This document shows, one piece after another, positions 10,901-25,900 of a stretch of 64,000 bases of DNA. The translations under genes were made by a program, and so were the position numbers. Under the pieces are notes generated by a model, which searched no databases, was not told the origin of the DNA, and saw nothing but the letters and a program-made list of their open reading frames with translations. The stretch lies in the NCBI GenBank assembly GCA_951640165.1, contig OX621244.1, forward strand, positions 19,238,001 through 19,302,000. The letters are read 5' to 3'. The DNA is from Pseudoips prasinana (Eukaryota > Arthropoda > Insecta > Lepidoptera > Nolidae). Every line of letters begins with the position of its first letter. The stretch's first letter is position 1.

Positions 10901-13900
10901 CTCTTCGAGCGAATGAACGATGTGCCCTACCTCTCTTAAAAATCAAATCCAAGATATTCGGCCTATTGTTTTAAGAAGGAACACTTTTTAATATTAAGTG
11001 AGAACCCTATGTCGGTGAAAATCTGAAGAACAACCCTCAGTCGTTCATGTACCTTTAGGGTTTTTCACAATTATTAAAACATCATCCACATAGATGACTA
11101 CGCACATACGTACTCGCTAAACTAGCTACAGCTTTTATGACTGCTCGTTGAAAGATCGAAGACGTATTAGCCATAAGGTGTGATGAATGATGTACATACA
11201 TTCAATAGAATCGGAATTTAGCAAGATCTGGTTGAAGTTTGAAGCCATACCCAAAATTGGGAAATATCGCGCATCATGTGATCCAGCGATCTGGTCAGAT
11301 ATGAGAGGAAGCAGGAACCTATCGGACGCTGTATTATCATTTAGCTCACGGTAGTCGGCACACATTCGGTCGCTTCCGTCCCTTTTCTTTACCGGAAGGA
11401 TAGGAGTGGCGAAAGGTGACGAACTAGGTCAGACAATTTTTGCCTCAAGTAGCTCGTTTATTTTTTTACGCACTACGCTGTGCTCGTGAGGACTGAACCT
11501 ATAGGGACGTCGGTATACCGTCTTGTTCGGGTAATTCAGGCGTATAGTCTTAGTGTCAGTATCAGCACATGTAGTAGATACTCTGGTGATAAAATCTATT
11601 GTGAGGGTCTACTGGTACTGGATTCGGTCGTGTTATAAAGGTTTACTATTTTAGAACGATATGTCAGTTTGTCACAGGTCATATTTACGGCGACACCTAA
11701 CGCTAACACCTCGCGTCAAATTATAATATAAACAACGATCGGTTAGAACACGAACAACAATTTCCATTGGAATATCATCGATCTCGATCTGTGACTAATT
11801 TCGTAAGCTACAAGAAAGTGTGATTTTCCCTATACCGGACAGAAAAATAACAATAACATTTAATGCCCTTTGCGAATACTTCTCAGTCGCTTACGGCTCA
11901 TATAATCTGATAACCGTAAATTTTATGTAATGTCTATCGAGTAGCATTAGATAGTCACTTAAACATACATAATCAGATAAATAAGTTAAATATCTCAATT
12001 ATATCTGCGATATAAGCATTCTATGCCCTCTTACACATATACACACATAACACGGGCCCAAACACCCTCACAGACACACCACCCATTTATTTTATTCTTG
12101 TTTAAACTCTAGACGCTTTTCATTTGTGACAATGTTTAACTTTTATTATACTATTTGTATAGGATACAAAAACTAGGAGGGACCCTGGAGATTTGTCATA
12201 CAGGTCTCGAGCCTAGTACAAACTCCAGCTCTCTCAAAAGTTTATTTTAATCTGAGAACTATTGTTTGTTCATAACTATTGTTTCTAACTATAGCACCAA
12301 ATAGCATAAACTTTGAAGAGAGAAATAAACTTTAAATTTTTTCTTATTATTATTAAATATAGGTTTAAATAAGGGTAGCGATACTATCATACACTGTCAT
12401 TTGTAATAAATTTAGCTTAAGATGTCAGTTATTATAAAATCTGGTATTTGTGCCCATAAAATAATGGTACGAAAAAAAATCATTATTCAATAATACGTCA
12501 AGCGGCACTCATTATATACATAGTATAGTTAAACAATGGAGTCTAATGCATTACGGCTCGATTACAGCAGAAGGGATTTGGATTTAGTATGCTAGTTGTA
12601 TAAAAATCTTGTAGATTATTATTTGTGCTAGGATTTGCGCAATTAACAATCTACAAGACATCTAGCTTCTTCAAAATATCTATCACCTTTACTAAGGTAA
12701 TATTTGAATTGCATAGTACCTAACCTTAAGTTAACTAAGTTTCTCTATTTCAGATAAATGTTACGTCTGCCCTTTGTTAATAGTGATTTATTATTCATTT
12801 TATATTTCCAAACTACTAAACTATTTACATCAAATATTTGTGAAATGCTAATATGTATGTATGGATAGATGGATGTTTGTTATTCTTTCACGTAAAAACT
12901 ACTGAATGGATTTTAATTAAATTTTACATTAATATAGCTTATACAGCAGAATAACACATAAGCTACAAATTATAGAGATATTATGTGAATTGTCCAAAAT
13001 ATGACGATTAGTGTCAAGTAAGTAGAAAAAATCTACCATTTGCGAGCTATTCCGGCGTGCATTGCCGAACCGCGAGAGGAACACATCCTACTAATATTAT
13101 AAATGCCAAAGTTTATGAGAATAGATGTATGGATGCATGTTTCTTATTCTTTTACGCCAAAACTACTTTAACGCGTGTGAAACCGCGGGGTATAGCTAGT
13201 AGTATATAATCTTCCAATGTTAGCTGACATGGTTTAGCTTGATTTAATTTTTATTGTAGCACAATAAAATAAAATAAAAACCAATATTAGTCCCTGATTT
13301 TATTCAGTAAGGTTAAAAGCAAAACGAACGATGTCGAAATTATTCTCAGGATGGTTTATGCAAGACTTGTCGATATTACGGTACCTGCACCCAATCTAGA
13401 TTTAGTTTGTCAATTATTGCGAGTTCTTGCGTAATATTGCCACCCGTGTTCACCAATTTAATTAAAATTGGTTTTAACGTGAATATTGCTAGTACCTCTG
13501 TCCTAGAACTGCACTCAATTTGGAATAGAAAATCATATACCAAAATGTATTGTATTCTTCGTGGTGCTATACTACTGCAGGCGTGCCACAGGGTGGCGTT
13601 TTATCTCCATTACTCTTCACGATATTTATAAATTGTATTTCCTTTAATTTAACTTCTTCCTACCACCTTTACGCAGATGACCTACAAATTTATACTCAGG
13701 CACCTGTAGAACGACTTAGTGAAGCAATTGGTATAATCAATAGTGACTTAGGCCGAATAAGTCAATGGAGTGCGGAGCATGGTCTTAAAGTGAACCCCAT
13801 TAAAACCCAGGTTATTGTCATTGGTAGTTCGCGCATGATATCCAAGGTGGACTGGACACAGTTCCCCCAGATTATCTTTAATAATACCATAATACCTTTT

Positions 13901-16900
13901 AGTGACAATGTAAGAAATCTGGGGGTTTACTTCGACAAAACATTTTCATGGGGTCCACAGCTTCAGCAGACTAGTCGCAAATTATATGCGGCAGCAGGTT
14001 CCTTGCGAAGAATGCGTAATTTCCTTCCAACCGCCACTAAAATTGCACTAGCTCAATCTCTTCTTTTCCCCATCCTTGACTATGCTGCTGCCAGTTATCT
14101 TGACCTTACAGAGGACAAACTTGATAAACTCGAGCGTCTTCAAAATTTCTGTATAAGATTCGTATTTGGACTCCGCAAATACGATCACGTCACCGAATTT
14201 CGTAAAAAACTCGAGTGGTTACCAATCCGACTTCGCCGTAATTCTCACATACTTTGTCTGCTTTACAATATTTTGTTTAATCCAACAGCTCCTATTTACC
14301 TTAAGCAACGGTTTGAATTCGTTTGTGATACACATGCTAGGTCTTTGAGATCATCAGAGAACTTAAAACTACATATTCCAGTGCACTCTACAGATTTTTT
14401 TGATAAATCTTTTTCTGTCCAAGCAGCTCGGCTATGGAATTTACTTCCTGTAGAAATAAGACGTGCACAAACTCTGACTTCCTTCAAAATTTCTTTAAAA
14501 AAACACTTTTTATCTCTTTAAATTATCTTCATAATTTGTCTTTTTTCCTTTAACTGCTTTTCGTAACCTCCTTTTTCAAAACTCCTTAATTGAATAGATG
14601 CATAATATTTTGTATGTATAGTATATTATTTATTATAGTATAGTATTATTAGTATTTAGAATATAAGTATGTTTATGTAAATTGTATGTAAGTACATAAC
14701 TTTGAATATTTGACTGTACACTACAACTATCGCCTTTTCTGTCTTACTTTTTCCTTGTCCACCCAACGGTTGTCTGGAAGAGATCGCTACAAAGCGATAA
14801 GACCGCCGATTGTACCTGTATTTGATTATTTGTAAGTTATATATTGTTTCTTTTGGTGCAATAAAGTGTACTCTATCTATCTATCTATCTACTATTGATG
14901 AGTAGGTATTGTTGGTAATATTGCGTTAGTAGGTATAGCTGATATTAATTATTCTATTTTAGGTGCAACCATCATCAGTACGTCAGCCAAAAGTCTTCAC
15001 CTCTAAAGATCTCCACTATAGCTGGTCTTGCGTCACCTGTCTCCAGCGGCTTCCAGCAACCCACACGAGTTCATTGGTCCATATTTTAGGCGGCCTGCCC
15101 TCGCTGCGTCTTCCATTTCGTGGTAGCCACTCGAGAACCTTTCTACCTTGGCGGCCGTTGGTTCTACGCGCTATGTGCCCACTGCAACTGTAGCTTGGAA
15201 TTTGTTTTGGCTATGAAGGTTTGACATTTTTGATTGCGTAGCCCTCTCCATTACTCTTTAGGAAACCTTGAGCCTTCGCTACTCAAGTGAAGGCTTGAGG
15301 TGCAACATGTACGTTCGAAGTTCGTTTCAACATGATGTTTGTCTTATCCATATTAATTTTGCAGACCCACTGTTGAGAGACTGCTGAGGTTATCGAGCAT
15401 TGTACCATTTACATTGTTGCCTAAGCCTTTCAAGTCCAGAAGCTTTAAGACACCTTATAATGTAATGGTGAATAGATTCGGAGATATTACGTGTCACGCG
15501 TCACTGTAATTGGACGGGTCTCGAGTTCTGACTGTTTACAAGCGCTTTTTTAAAGTCTACGTAAATATATATATACATACAATAAATACCTTTTTTAGGG
15601 TTCCGTTCCCAAAGGGTAAAACGGGACCCTATTACTAACACTTCGCTGTCTGTCTGTCTGTCCGTCTGTCGATAGGCTCTATCTCATGAACCGTGATAGT
15701 TAGACAGTTGAAATTTTCACAGACGATGTAATTCTGTTGCCGCTATAACAAAAATACCAAAAAGTAAAATAAAATAAATATTTAAGGGGGCTCCCATGCA
15801 ACAACCTTGAATTTTTTTGCTTGTTTTTATAGATAATGATACGGAACCCTTCGTGGGCGAGTCCGATCCGCACTTGGCCGGTTTTTTTATTTTATTTTAG
15901 TAGCAGTGCCATGTTTTATTCACAGATAACTCTGCATTTAGTTCTTCCATTATTTTAGGAGGTGATAAAATAAAATGTCAAAGAATTGGTTCATTTCCAA
16001 TCAATCAAGTTACCCCGTGACAGTTCACTGCACAATATACTACGACAACATAACCTATTGGCAGTGCCGGCCGCTTGAACTAATCTAGCCCGAAATGCAC
16101 CCCTGTCCCGCGCAGTTCGCTATATCAATGATATCGAGAATGACTCAACTTTAGATATATTCTCATGCACGGAAAAAGCATTCCTAACCGTTGCAGGACG
16201 TCACATTGAGGCATTGACTATTGAGAGCAGTATACAGTAACTTCTTATTACGTTTTTTTTTTTTTTTCTAATATTGTGTAGTACATACATAATATTAGAA
16301 AACTTTACACTTTTTTTTTAACGTGGTTAATGAATTAGCTTAGTAGTATAGTACCTATAGATTATGAATATAAATTATTATGATTGTATCACTTATTGTG
16401 CTTGGAATTATCTGTTAGCAATAAGATATCTGTAATAAATAAATAAATAAATAAATAAATATGAGTAAAATTTTGCACCAACAAAAGGGAAGAATCGTTT
16501 GATGAAGCCATTGTTAGAAATAAGTAAGTACTATTCAGTTTGAGGTGTTATAGTTTTTATTGAGTATGAAGGAGAAAAAGTTCAGTCGGAACCACGCACA
16601 GAAGATGCTATTCCGTGTTGTGTCATAAAATGTTGTGTTTCAGTTATTCATCTATTTAATTTGGATTTTAAACACTATATAAATTTATATAGTGAGTCAT
16701 GGATGTTTTCTATGTATATTAGTATTTATCTATCTATATAAGTATGTATATCGTCGCCTGGTATCCATAGTACAAGCTTTGCTTAGTTTGGGGCTAGGAT
16801 GATCTGTGTGACATTGTCCCTAGAAATTATTATTATATATACACAAATTATATACTTTTAGTCAGTAAAATGTATATATTATTTAATCTTCTTAAACTGC

Positions 16901-19900
16901 GAAGCAGTAAATTTGCACGTCACCAATATAGTGGACAATCTAGTTATATATACAATAAAATAAAGACTCTTCCTTATCTCCCTAATGAACAAATACAAAT
17001 GTAATAAAACACTTAGATAAAGAGATTCAGTTTCATCGTATGTTAGCTACATACAATGGAACTGAATCTCTCTTAATCATTTTATCGTAAAAGAAACAAA
17101 CCCTGCACATTAATGTGTGTGCATATTCACACACGAACTCACACATTTATAAAACAAATTCTAACTATCTTATGCTTTTGTTTTTGGTATGTAACTAGAT
17201 ATTTTTTTTATTCACAAATACTTACAATATTTAATCTGTAGACACCTGCAATTGGGAGAGCGGGGCTTCTTAACATAGGCAATCTTATACAATAAGGGAA
17301 TGACCCAACATGACAACATTGTAATTAGATTGTTAATGAAAATAAACATTATTTTCTTTTTATTCTTGTTGTTTCTGTACTTTGCAAATTTTTGACGATA
17401 TATATTTCATCTAAGTTTATCTAAGATATCTGCTTTAGTGAAATAAATATATTGGGACAACTTAGACACTGTCATTTGAACCCAAATTATGCTGAACCTG
17501 TAGTATCGCGACGACTGGTAAACATTATTATATATTTTTAAATACATTGATAAATTATACTCAGATACATAACAAATAATCGTGCTCATCACACAAAGAT
17601 TTTAACTGCGTGGGGATCTAACCCAGGACCACTCGCTAAGCAGTTAGGGTCTCTAACGACTAGATCTACAGGTCAGTCGTAGCATGAGTAGGTAGACATA
17701 TGATGTTATTATTATTTTTTTTAAATTAATTTGAACATTGTGTAACCTGTTGTAGCTGTAGAATTAATAACAAAAATATACATGGTAATTAAACCAGATT
17801 ATACTTATACTTAATCAAAAAAAATAAATAAAAAGACATCAAGTTTTTAAAGGGTCGGCAACGCGCTAATGATGCCGTGGTATTGCAAGCGTTCATAAGC
17901 TACGGTGACCATTTACCATCAGGTGGGCCGTAAGCTTGTTTGCCAACTAAGTTGTACAAAAAAACAAATATTAACGAACACAATAATAGTATGTAGTACC
18001 TATATGAGATATACTTATGTACTACCATGATATATTAATTGGTTGTGTGCGGGTCTTCAAAATTTGGGTTGTAAAGATATCCATGGAGTCCTGATATACA
18101 CATATTATGTCAGCATGTGGAGGAGACTTTATATAGGAATTCATCGCCTGACTGAGCCTATTGATGGATGAGCGAACTCCTATATTATTACTTGGATGCT
18201 TTAGCGTGAAATAGATGGGTAATGGGATGTCTGGGTATTTTATAGGGAACTTTTAGTCCAAACTGTTCAGATAATTTATTGTTAACCAATTTGAAACAGA
18301 ACATGTGATCATGTGCCAGTCGACGGTCGCGAAGAGTCATAATTTTGTAGCATCTTACGATGTTCGGGGATACGGGGATATATATCTCTGTTTTGTGAAG
18401 GCCCTTTGGTTGCTTTCTACTCTTTGTGAGTATACTGCGTAGTGCTATTCAAGCTAGCTATTCAAGGTGGCTTCGTACTAAGGTGTTATATATAACACAC
18501 TTTTTGTTCTAACCAGCTTAACCCTTTAGTGCTCCTCTTAAGAAATCCTAATTGCCGTGGTGATTTCGTAACAATGCTATCAATGTCACTTTTGAATATT
18601 TCAATACTTTTTTAACGATATTTGTATACGTTCTCGTGATGACTGGGACTAGCGGCTTAACATGCCCGCCGAACAACAGAGGAGAGTCCCTCGAAATGAT
18701 AAAAATGTACCGCAGTAAATATATATACTGTAAAGGTTTATATATAGGCACTAGGCTGGTTGACGAGGTAAATTAAAAATAACATAGGCATTATAATAAA
18801 ATAATTCAATAACCGATGCCTTAAAAGCGAGTACTTGGAAATGTTTTAGAAGATTAATCGCCTACTAAAGTAGATTGATGCATTGTACATTATTTCTATT
18901 ACTCTGGATGAACATTAGCTAAATACCACAACGTAGTTCATTTAGACCAAAAAAAACAAGAAACTTGTAGAAGAACGTTAATACCCATATGCCGCTATTA
19001 TGCGCAGTTCCTGCTATGACCTGAAAATGTATATCAAGCTAAAAGGTAGAACTGACGCATTTCAATTGCGAACAATTGGAACCTGACATATACCTTACGA
19101 GTATACTCGTATTCTGTCTAACAATTTCTTCATCCTTTGTGCTTATAATGTATATCAAGGCAAACCGTAAAATACTGACAACCCTATTTTGAACTAGAAA
19201 TTCCGACACAAAACAAAGGTGAACTTTGCTTGTTGGGAATTTTAGTGTTAACGCGAGGACATGACAATATTCATGTCATCCACCCATCCGATCACTTAGC
19301 CTCTCGCACAAGTTGGGCTATGGTATCATACTTTCATTTGATTCTTTCATATACCTAACATTTGTTTTTTATTTTTTTTACATACAATTCCCGCATTTGG
19401 TAAATGGATCGCTGTGTCGCGTGGTACTTTACAAACATAATTGACGGACACAAAGTATTTCTATTTATGGGTCACACAAAGTTGTCCTGCACAGGAATCG
19501 AACCCGGCACACGAAGTGGCGAGGTGACTATCTGAACCGTTGCACCACGCAGTCTTGATTTAATTCGACCGTTTGGTTTCGTCAAGGTCATTGCATGATT
19601 TGTCAGTTACGTATAACAAATATTAGCGTATATTTATTAGTTTGTTACTGTTAAGCAAACTGCTTTTAGCTGCTACTATTAGCTTACTTTTAAGCAAAGG
19701 TATAACTCATACTTTTCCTTATGACACAGACAGTAGATTTGCTAACCAGTTTCTGTTATAAGCGTTATGACGCTTATAATAATAATATAATAATATCTGG
19801 GGACAATGTCACACAGATCACAGCCCCAAACTAAGCAAAGCTTGTACTATGGGTACCAGGCCATTATATACATACTATATAGATAGAAAAATACTTATAT

Positions 19901-22900
19901 ACATAGAAAACATCCATGACTCAGAAACAAATATTCGTGCTCATCACACAAATATTTGCACTTACCGGGATTCGAACCCAGGACCACCAACTTTGTAGGC
20001 AGGATCACTTCCAACTTAGCTACGGTGGTATAATAGATCTATCTGAGTCATGTCACCAACGCTTATGAACTTTACCTTGGCGGCGCCCCTTATTCTCGGG
20101 AAGATGTAAGCTTTGTCCACCAGTCCTGGTGCATCTTAAAGTAATGGCCAGCTCAAATCCATTTTGGCCGGCCCCATTTTCGGAAAACTGATCATTCTGT
20201 TTTTGGAGCGCAATGTTTTGTTTGTATTCGATCTTGGAGTTCTTGGATAATTCTGTGCCTCTAGCACGAGTTCCTGCAGTTTACTTACTCGATCACGCGT
20301 ACAGTTTCCTTCCATACATTGAGCACCAGCGCCTCTCGCGGGAACTATTAAGAACTAAAACTCTGGTGCTCAATGTATGGGACGAAACTGTACGTGTGAT
20401 CGAGTAAGTAAACTGCAGGAACTCGTGCTAGAGGCACTGATCCTCGATTCCGAACCAAGTTCGAGCGCCGCGCACCGTATAGGATAGGATTGGTAGCATA
20501 CACGTCTTGTTTCTCGAGTTTTAGTATCAGACCAGTTTTAGACTTTTGTTTTCATATATTGCAGTAACGGTATTTCTAGTCGCGTTTTAATTATTAATTT
20601 TTATTTTACGTACCTCTAATTAATGGGCTCGAAATTTTTTGGAATTGTATTACATATTGGCACAAAGATCTCAATGGTCTGAAATATTCTATTGATTACC
20701 TTAACTGGAGCAGTTGAAATAAATGTCTTCCATTCAGATATACTTCATTGAGCATGCAGAGCAAAGTGATCGAGATCAGTACGTGAGAGGGAAGTAGAAT
20801 AGTTATTCGAAGGCATTTTCTATAATCGGGCGATTAGTTAAGCGTAGCAATGGCGATTTCATGCAAATTTCAAACGTTACCGTGCTAATAATTAAAACCG
20901 TCTGTGGGGCTCATAATTTTGTTGCATGGTAATTAGTGGCATCGTTCTAAATACAGAATCGTTATTATGTTCAACGTGAACATATGCTCTGCATGCTATT
21001 CAAATAAAAACTATGTGCTAAAAGGGACCTACAATGTCCGTTCCTCTTTTGTTCTTCGTATATAGGCGTGCCACAAGAGCCACCTCGTATATAGGTGGAA
21101 ATGTGACGTCAATTTAATCGTCTTGATTTCACTTAAGCCGGTACACTGACTTCTTATATACAAGTTCGACACTAGTTTTACCTTATAACTAAACAAGGTA
21201 CGCGTAACAATGGTTACCTTTCGGAAGCGTTATTACGTCCGTGGATACACTTGTACCACGAAATAAATTAGTGCCAAGGTACAGAGACGTTGTGTTAACT
21301 TAAGAATGTGTTTATTACGTAGGCTGCATAGCTGTCGACGTGGCGTCGACTCTATTACTAGACTTTATGAAAGCCCAAGGAGGACCTATTCATTACATAC
21401 CACTTCAATACAAAACGTTTGTGACCAGATCTATATTTATTAAAAAATATTTAATGTTACATATGACATGACATGGGCAAATGCCTTTTATCAAATAACT
21501 ACAGCTAGGACCGAGAGCTTAAGGTGCCCTCCTCCATGGAAGCGCTTAGAAATTAAACAACTGGTGGTTACCCATCTATGGAATGACCGCGTGCCTAGTA
21601 GCTTAACCTCGCCGATCACTTACGGATCGGTGAGAGCAACTGGCTATGAGTGACTGGTTATTACGGTTGTAGCTGTCTGACAATGAAAATGAAAGCCTCG
21701 ATATAAAGAAGTATCGTATGAAAAATCTTATAATGATTATGATTAGTCAACTTGATATTTGTATCCAAATACAAAATCAATATGTAGTGCTAATTCCGCT
21801 AATTGTCAGTTTAATCATGCCGGGATGCAATTTGCACCGCCCTCCCGCTCGCTATCTATGCACATGAAAGAAGGACAAATACAATAATAAAAAGCAAATT
21901 ACCTACATGCGCCAGTACGATACCCAACACGTGTTTCAGTCCTCCACGGACCATTCTCAAGAGCTGCTAACTCGTCCAGGCCAGTGGTCGAATGATACTA
22001 TCTATCTAGACTTTCAGTCGTAGAGTGAGTGAACGAAAACGAATAAAAGGAGTGACGTTTAAAAAGGAAAACAAAAAGAAACATAACTATAAGTACAATA
22101 TCTTACAAAAATTAACATAACGCACATTAGCGTATTCATCTCGTTATAAAGCAGACTTGAATAAAAGTTAGAGTGAATAGCTATGAGAGCATATTACTCG
22201 AACCATAAAGGGCGCAGCGAGTGTAAGCATGGAAATTCCGTATGAATTATTCATTCAACCACCGCGATACAGATTTTATCTGGAAAATACTAGTTAGGTA
22301 TTCATAAGCAACTTTAGAGGTACTAATGTTTTGATTGTGTTGAATCATTATAAGCATAATGAGACGCTCATAGCTAGATGCTCTCACCGGTCTGTAACTG
22401 ATCGGCGAGGTTAAGCAACTAGGCTCGCGTTCAGTCCATAGATGGGTGACCACCACAGTGGCTTAATTTGAGCCCACCAAAGTGCTTTGGAGGGCATGTA
22501 AAGTTGTCCCGGTTGTAGCCGACCGGCAACAGTTGTTAAGCCATGTCAGAGACCTACCTACCGGTTTGAACGACTTTATACGATACATAATAAATCATAA
22601 TCATTATAATGAGAGCATTGTGGTGTGAAAGAAGATGTAGTCCCAAAGATTGAAAAAGGAATGGTGAGATGGTTTGGCCATTTAGAGAGGATGAATGAAA
22701 GAAGATTGACCAAAGAAGTATACCTGGCCTGTGTGAATGGAACAACTGGAAGGGGAAGACCTCGTCGAACATTCTCTGACCAAATCGGAGATGTTCTCAA
22801 GAAATGGCAGGTCAGAAATACCCTAAACCGGCGATCATGTATGAAGAATATAATGACAGTAATATTGTAATCGAGGCAAAAGACGTGTGCAAAGATCGTG

Positions 22901-25900
22901 ACAAATAGAAATCCGTTGTCTCTGCCTACCCCTCTGGGAAACAGGCGTGAGTCTATGTATGTATGTATAATCGTATCAGTCTAAAGGCGCCCACTGCTGG
23001 ACAAAGGCCTCCCTAAAGATCTCTCCAAATGCCGGTCTGGCGCCGCCCGATTCCAGCAGCATCCCGCGACCCTTGTAAGATCGTCGGTCACCTTATCCTT
23101 TATGTTGAATGTGTAATTTAAAATGTTACATGGCCTGATGATTATATTGTTTATTTATAGAATAGAAAGCCAAACGAGTATGTGGGTCACGTGATCGCCA
23201 CCACCCATGGACACTGCCAACACCTGCGGTCGCAAGTGCGTTGCCGACCTTTAAAAATGGACTTGGCTCGGTTTTTTTATATCAGAGGGCGGCAAATGAG
23301 CAAGTGTCAAATTTTTTTTTTTTTTTTTATAGTGACAATGTCACACAGATCGTCCTAGCCCCAAACTAAGCAAAGCTTGTACTATGGGTACCTGGCGACG
23401 ATATACATACTTATATAGATAAATAAATAGATAGATTAATTGTTAAATACATAGAAAACATCAATGACTCAGAAACAAATATTCGTGCTCATCACACAAA
23501 TATTTACACTTACCGGGATGCGAACCCAGGACCACCAGGTTCGGCTAATAATGGAGAAATAACATACGGCTGTTTCATTTATTATGTATTTATTACTTGT
23601 GTTATTTATACTAAGTGTAAGGATTATTTCTGTACTAAGTTACCATTAATGTGATCCAAGAATACATTAAGCCCCAACGAGGGTTATTATATTATATTTA
23701 ATGGCTTGTAACCATATGATGTTCCGTCCAATATAAAATGATTTTAACTTGAATTAGGTAGCTAACTAATCTTATCAAATACGACTAATCTAGAATCAAA
23801 TCTAAACGGTTAATGCGGAACTAACTAATAAGTATTGGATTCTAATAGATACTTAATTAATTGAAATTATATATTTGGACCCGTGATTTGTCTAGTGATC
23901 GTATTCGTCATGTCCGAGAATAACTCTAGTTCAATTAAAAGAAGAAAAGGATTGCTACTTATAAACGACAAGAACATAATTAAATGAATTATAAAACTAT
24001 ATAACTTTCTGTAACGTCTTAAACCAAGACCAAAATATATCTTGCCGAATCGTGTAATGTCAGTAACGTGTAAGTAAGTCAGAACAGTTTATATGATATT
24101 GTAAATTATGACAAAATTGGTGTGGAAAAGTGTGTAAATGTCCTTCTATCAGTCTAAGCCATAAACGAACAGCAATTTAAATTGAATTGTTAGAAAAATG
24201 CTTTGAAAGTCCTATCAGTATTTCAGATGAAACCATAGCTTTAAGAACTTATTCGTATATCGTGTGAAATTAAACAGAAAGTAGAGTTTAACTTAAGCAT
24301 TTATAGGTCAACCATAGTCTACAGTTTTATGTTTAAGTTTTTGTCCGTGGTTTCTAGCAATAGTTTTTCGGCTTGAGGATAATACCTCCGCTTTTACCAA
24401 TTTCACTGTACCACCATATACATGGACATCCACTTTCCGGACTAGACCGTTAATGGTCTCCGTCTTAATAAGGGACTCATCACGAATAAACAGCTTAGAT
24501 AAATACGGACAAAAGTGCGTTAATTTTTTTTAATTCTAATAGTAATTTAGTTCAACGTAACGTACTAACTAATCATTTACTAAATACTTAATATACTTCG
24601 ATCGTATTATAATTTCTAAATATGATATTAGATATTTAACCAAAAACGGGGCTATTCTATGCCAACAGTAACGAGGAATATCTTTAGTATAAGAACAAGC
24701 TATCTCTGCGCTCGTCTTTAAACTGCTGATAAATATCTCCATTAGTAATGTAATTGCACACCCACATGCTTCGCGTAGATAATTCTCACCCATTCTCGGT
24801 ATGGTGATTTAGGCTGCTTTCTCGTACACCAGACGAAACACATTAACGATAAAGTCTACTACTAACTACTTCCGCAGATTCCGCATCACCCAGCCATCAG
24901 AACATTAAACATAAGTAATGTCTATATTAGGTCTATATTACTTTTCAAATTGACGCCAACAAAATTGATATTTTATATCTTCATCCATTTGCAATCGGTC
25001 GGTTGACAATAAGGAAGTTTGTTGTGAATATTTATGACTTTATGGTGGAACAACCATCGCCACACCTCTCAATAACAGTATGTGTTCTTTCCTTAAACTT
25101 CTGATCACGGTTGACATGTCCAGCAACTCCACAGTGAATGGATTCGGATGTAGAATACACATGCGTGTGCACACATGTACTTACTCAAAATAGAGTAAGC
25201 ATAGATGGGTAGTCGATGCATAAGTAGATGCTGCATATTAAAATTACAAACAACACTGTTCATAGATACTTAAAGTTCACCAATTAAGTATCTCAGTATT
25301 ACGTAAGATCTCCAAAGGCTGCCAGGGTCACCTTTAAATGTAATAAAAAGTACTTACAGATTTTCTTCTCACATAGCAAATATTCACTACTCACACTCTA
25401 TTCAAAACACTATCGCTTGGCAGCAGTGGAAAGTATCAAGACTTTCGAAATTAAATTAAACTACATAACTTTAATGTTCAAAAAATAGTTTACACGTGCC
25501 ACTACAGAATCACCTATTCCTCCACTCTATTTCGAGAGTTCAAGCCACACCAAAGGAATAAATAAAACTTCCTACGCATTTCGCTGTAATTTAATTTTCT
25601 TTGAACTAGTGAATGCCTTCCAATGCGGAATAGCCCATACCATACCTTTATTTGCAAAGAAAAGGCTCTATAAACTCCGTCCTGGAAATACAAAACTAAT
25701 ATAATAATTTACTTTAAATAATTGACTTGACTTGACTGTAAATAATTGACGGTCACCGTAGCCGAGTTGGTAGTGCTCCTGCCTACGAAGCTGGTGGTCC
25801 TGGGTTCGAATCCCGGTAAGTGCAAATATTTGTGTGATGAGCACGAATATTTGTTTCTGAGTCATGGATGTTTTCTATGTATTTAAGTATTTATCTATCT

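Noticed and set aside
22247..22456. 69-codon open frame on the - strand
   Set aside because: Antisense reading of the 5S-derived SINE.
25668..25865. 65-codon open frame on the - strand
   Set aside because: It is the complement of the SINE B tRNA-like head and body.
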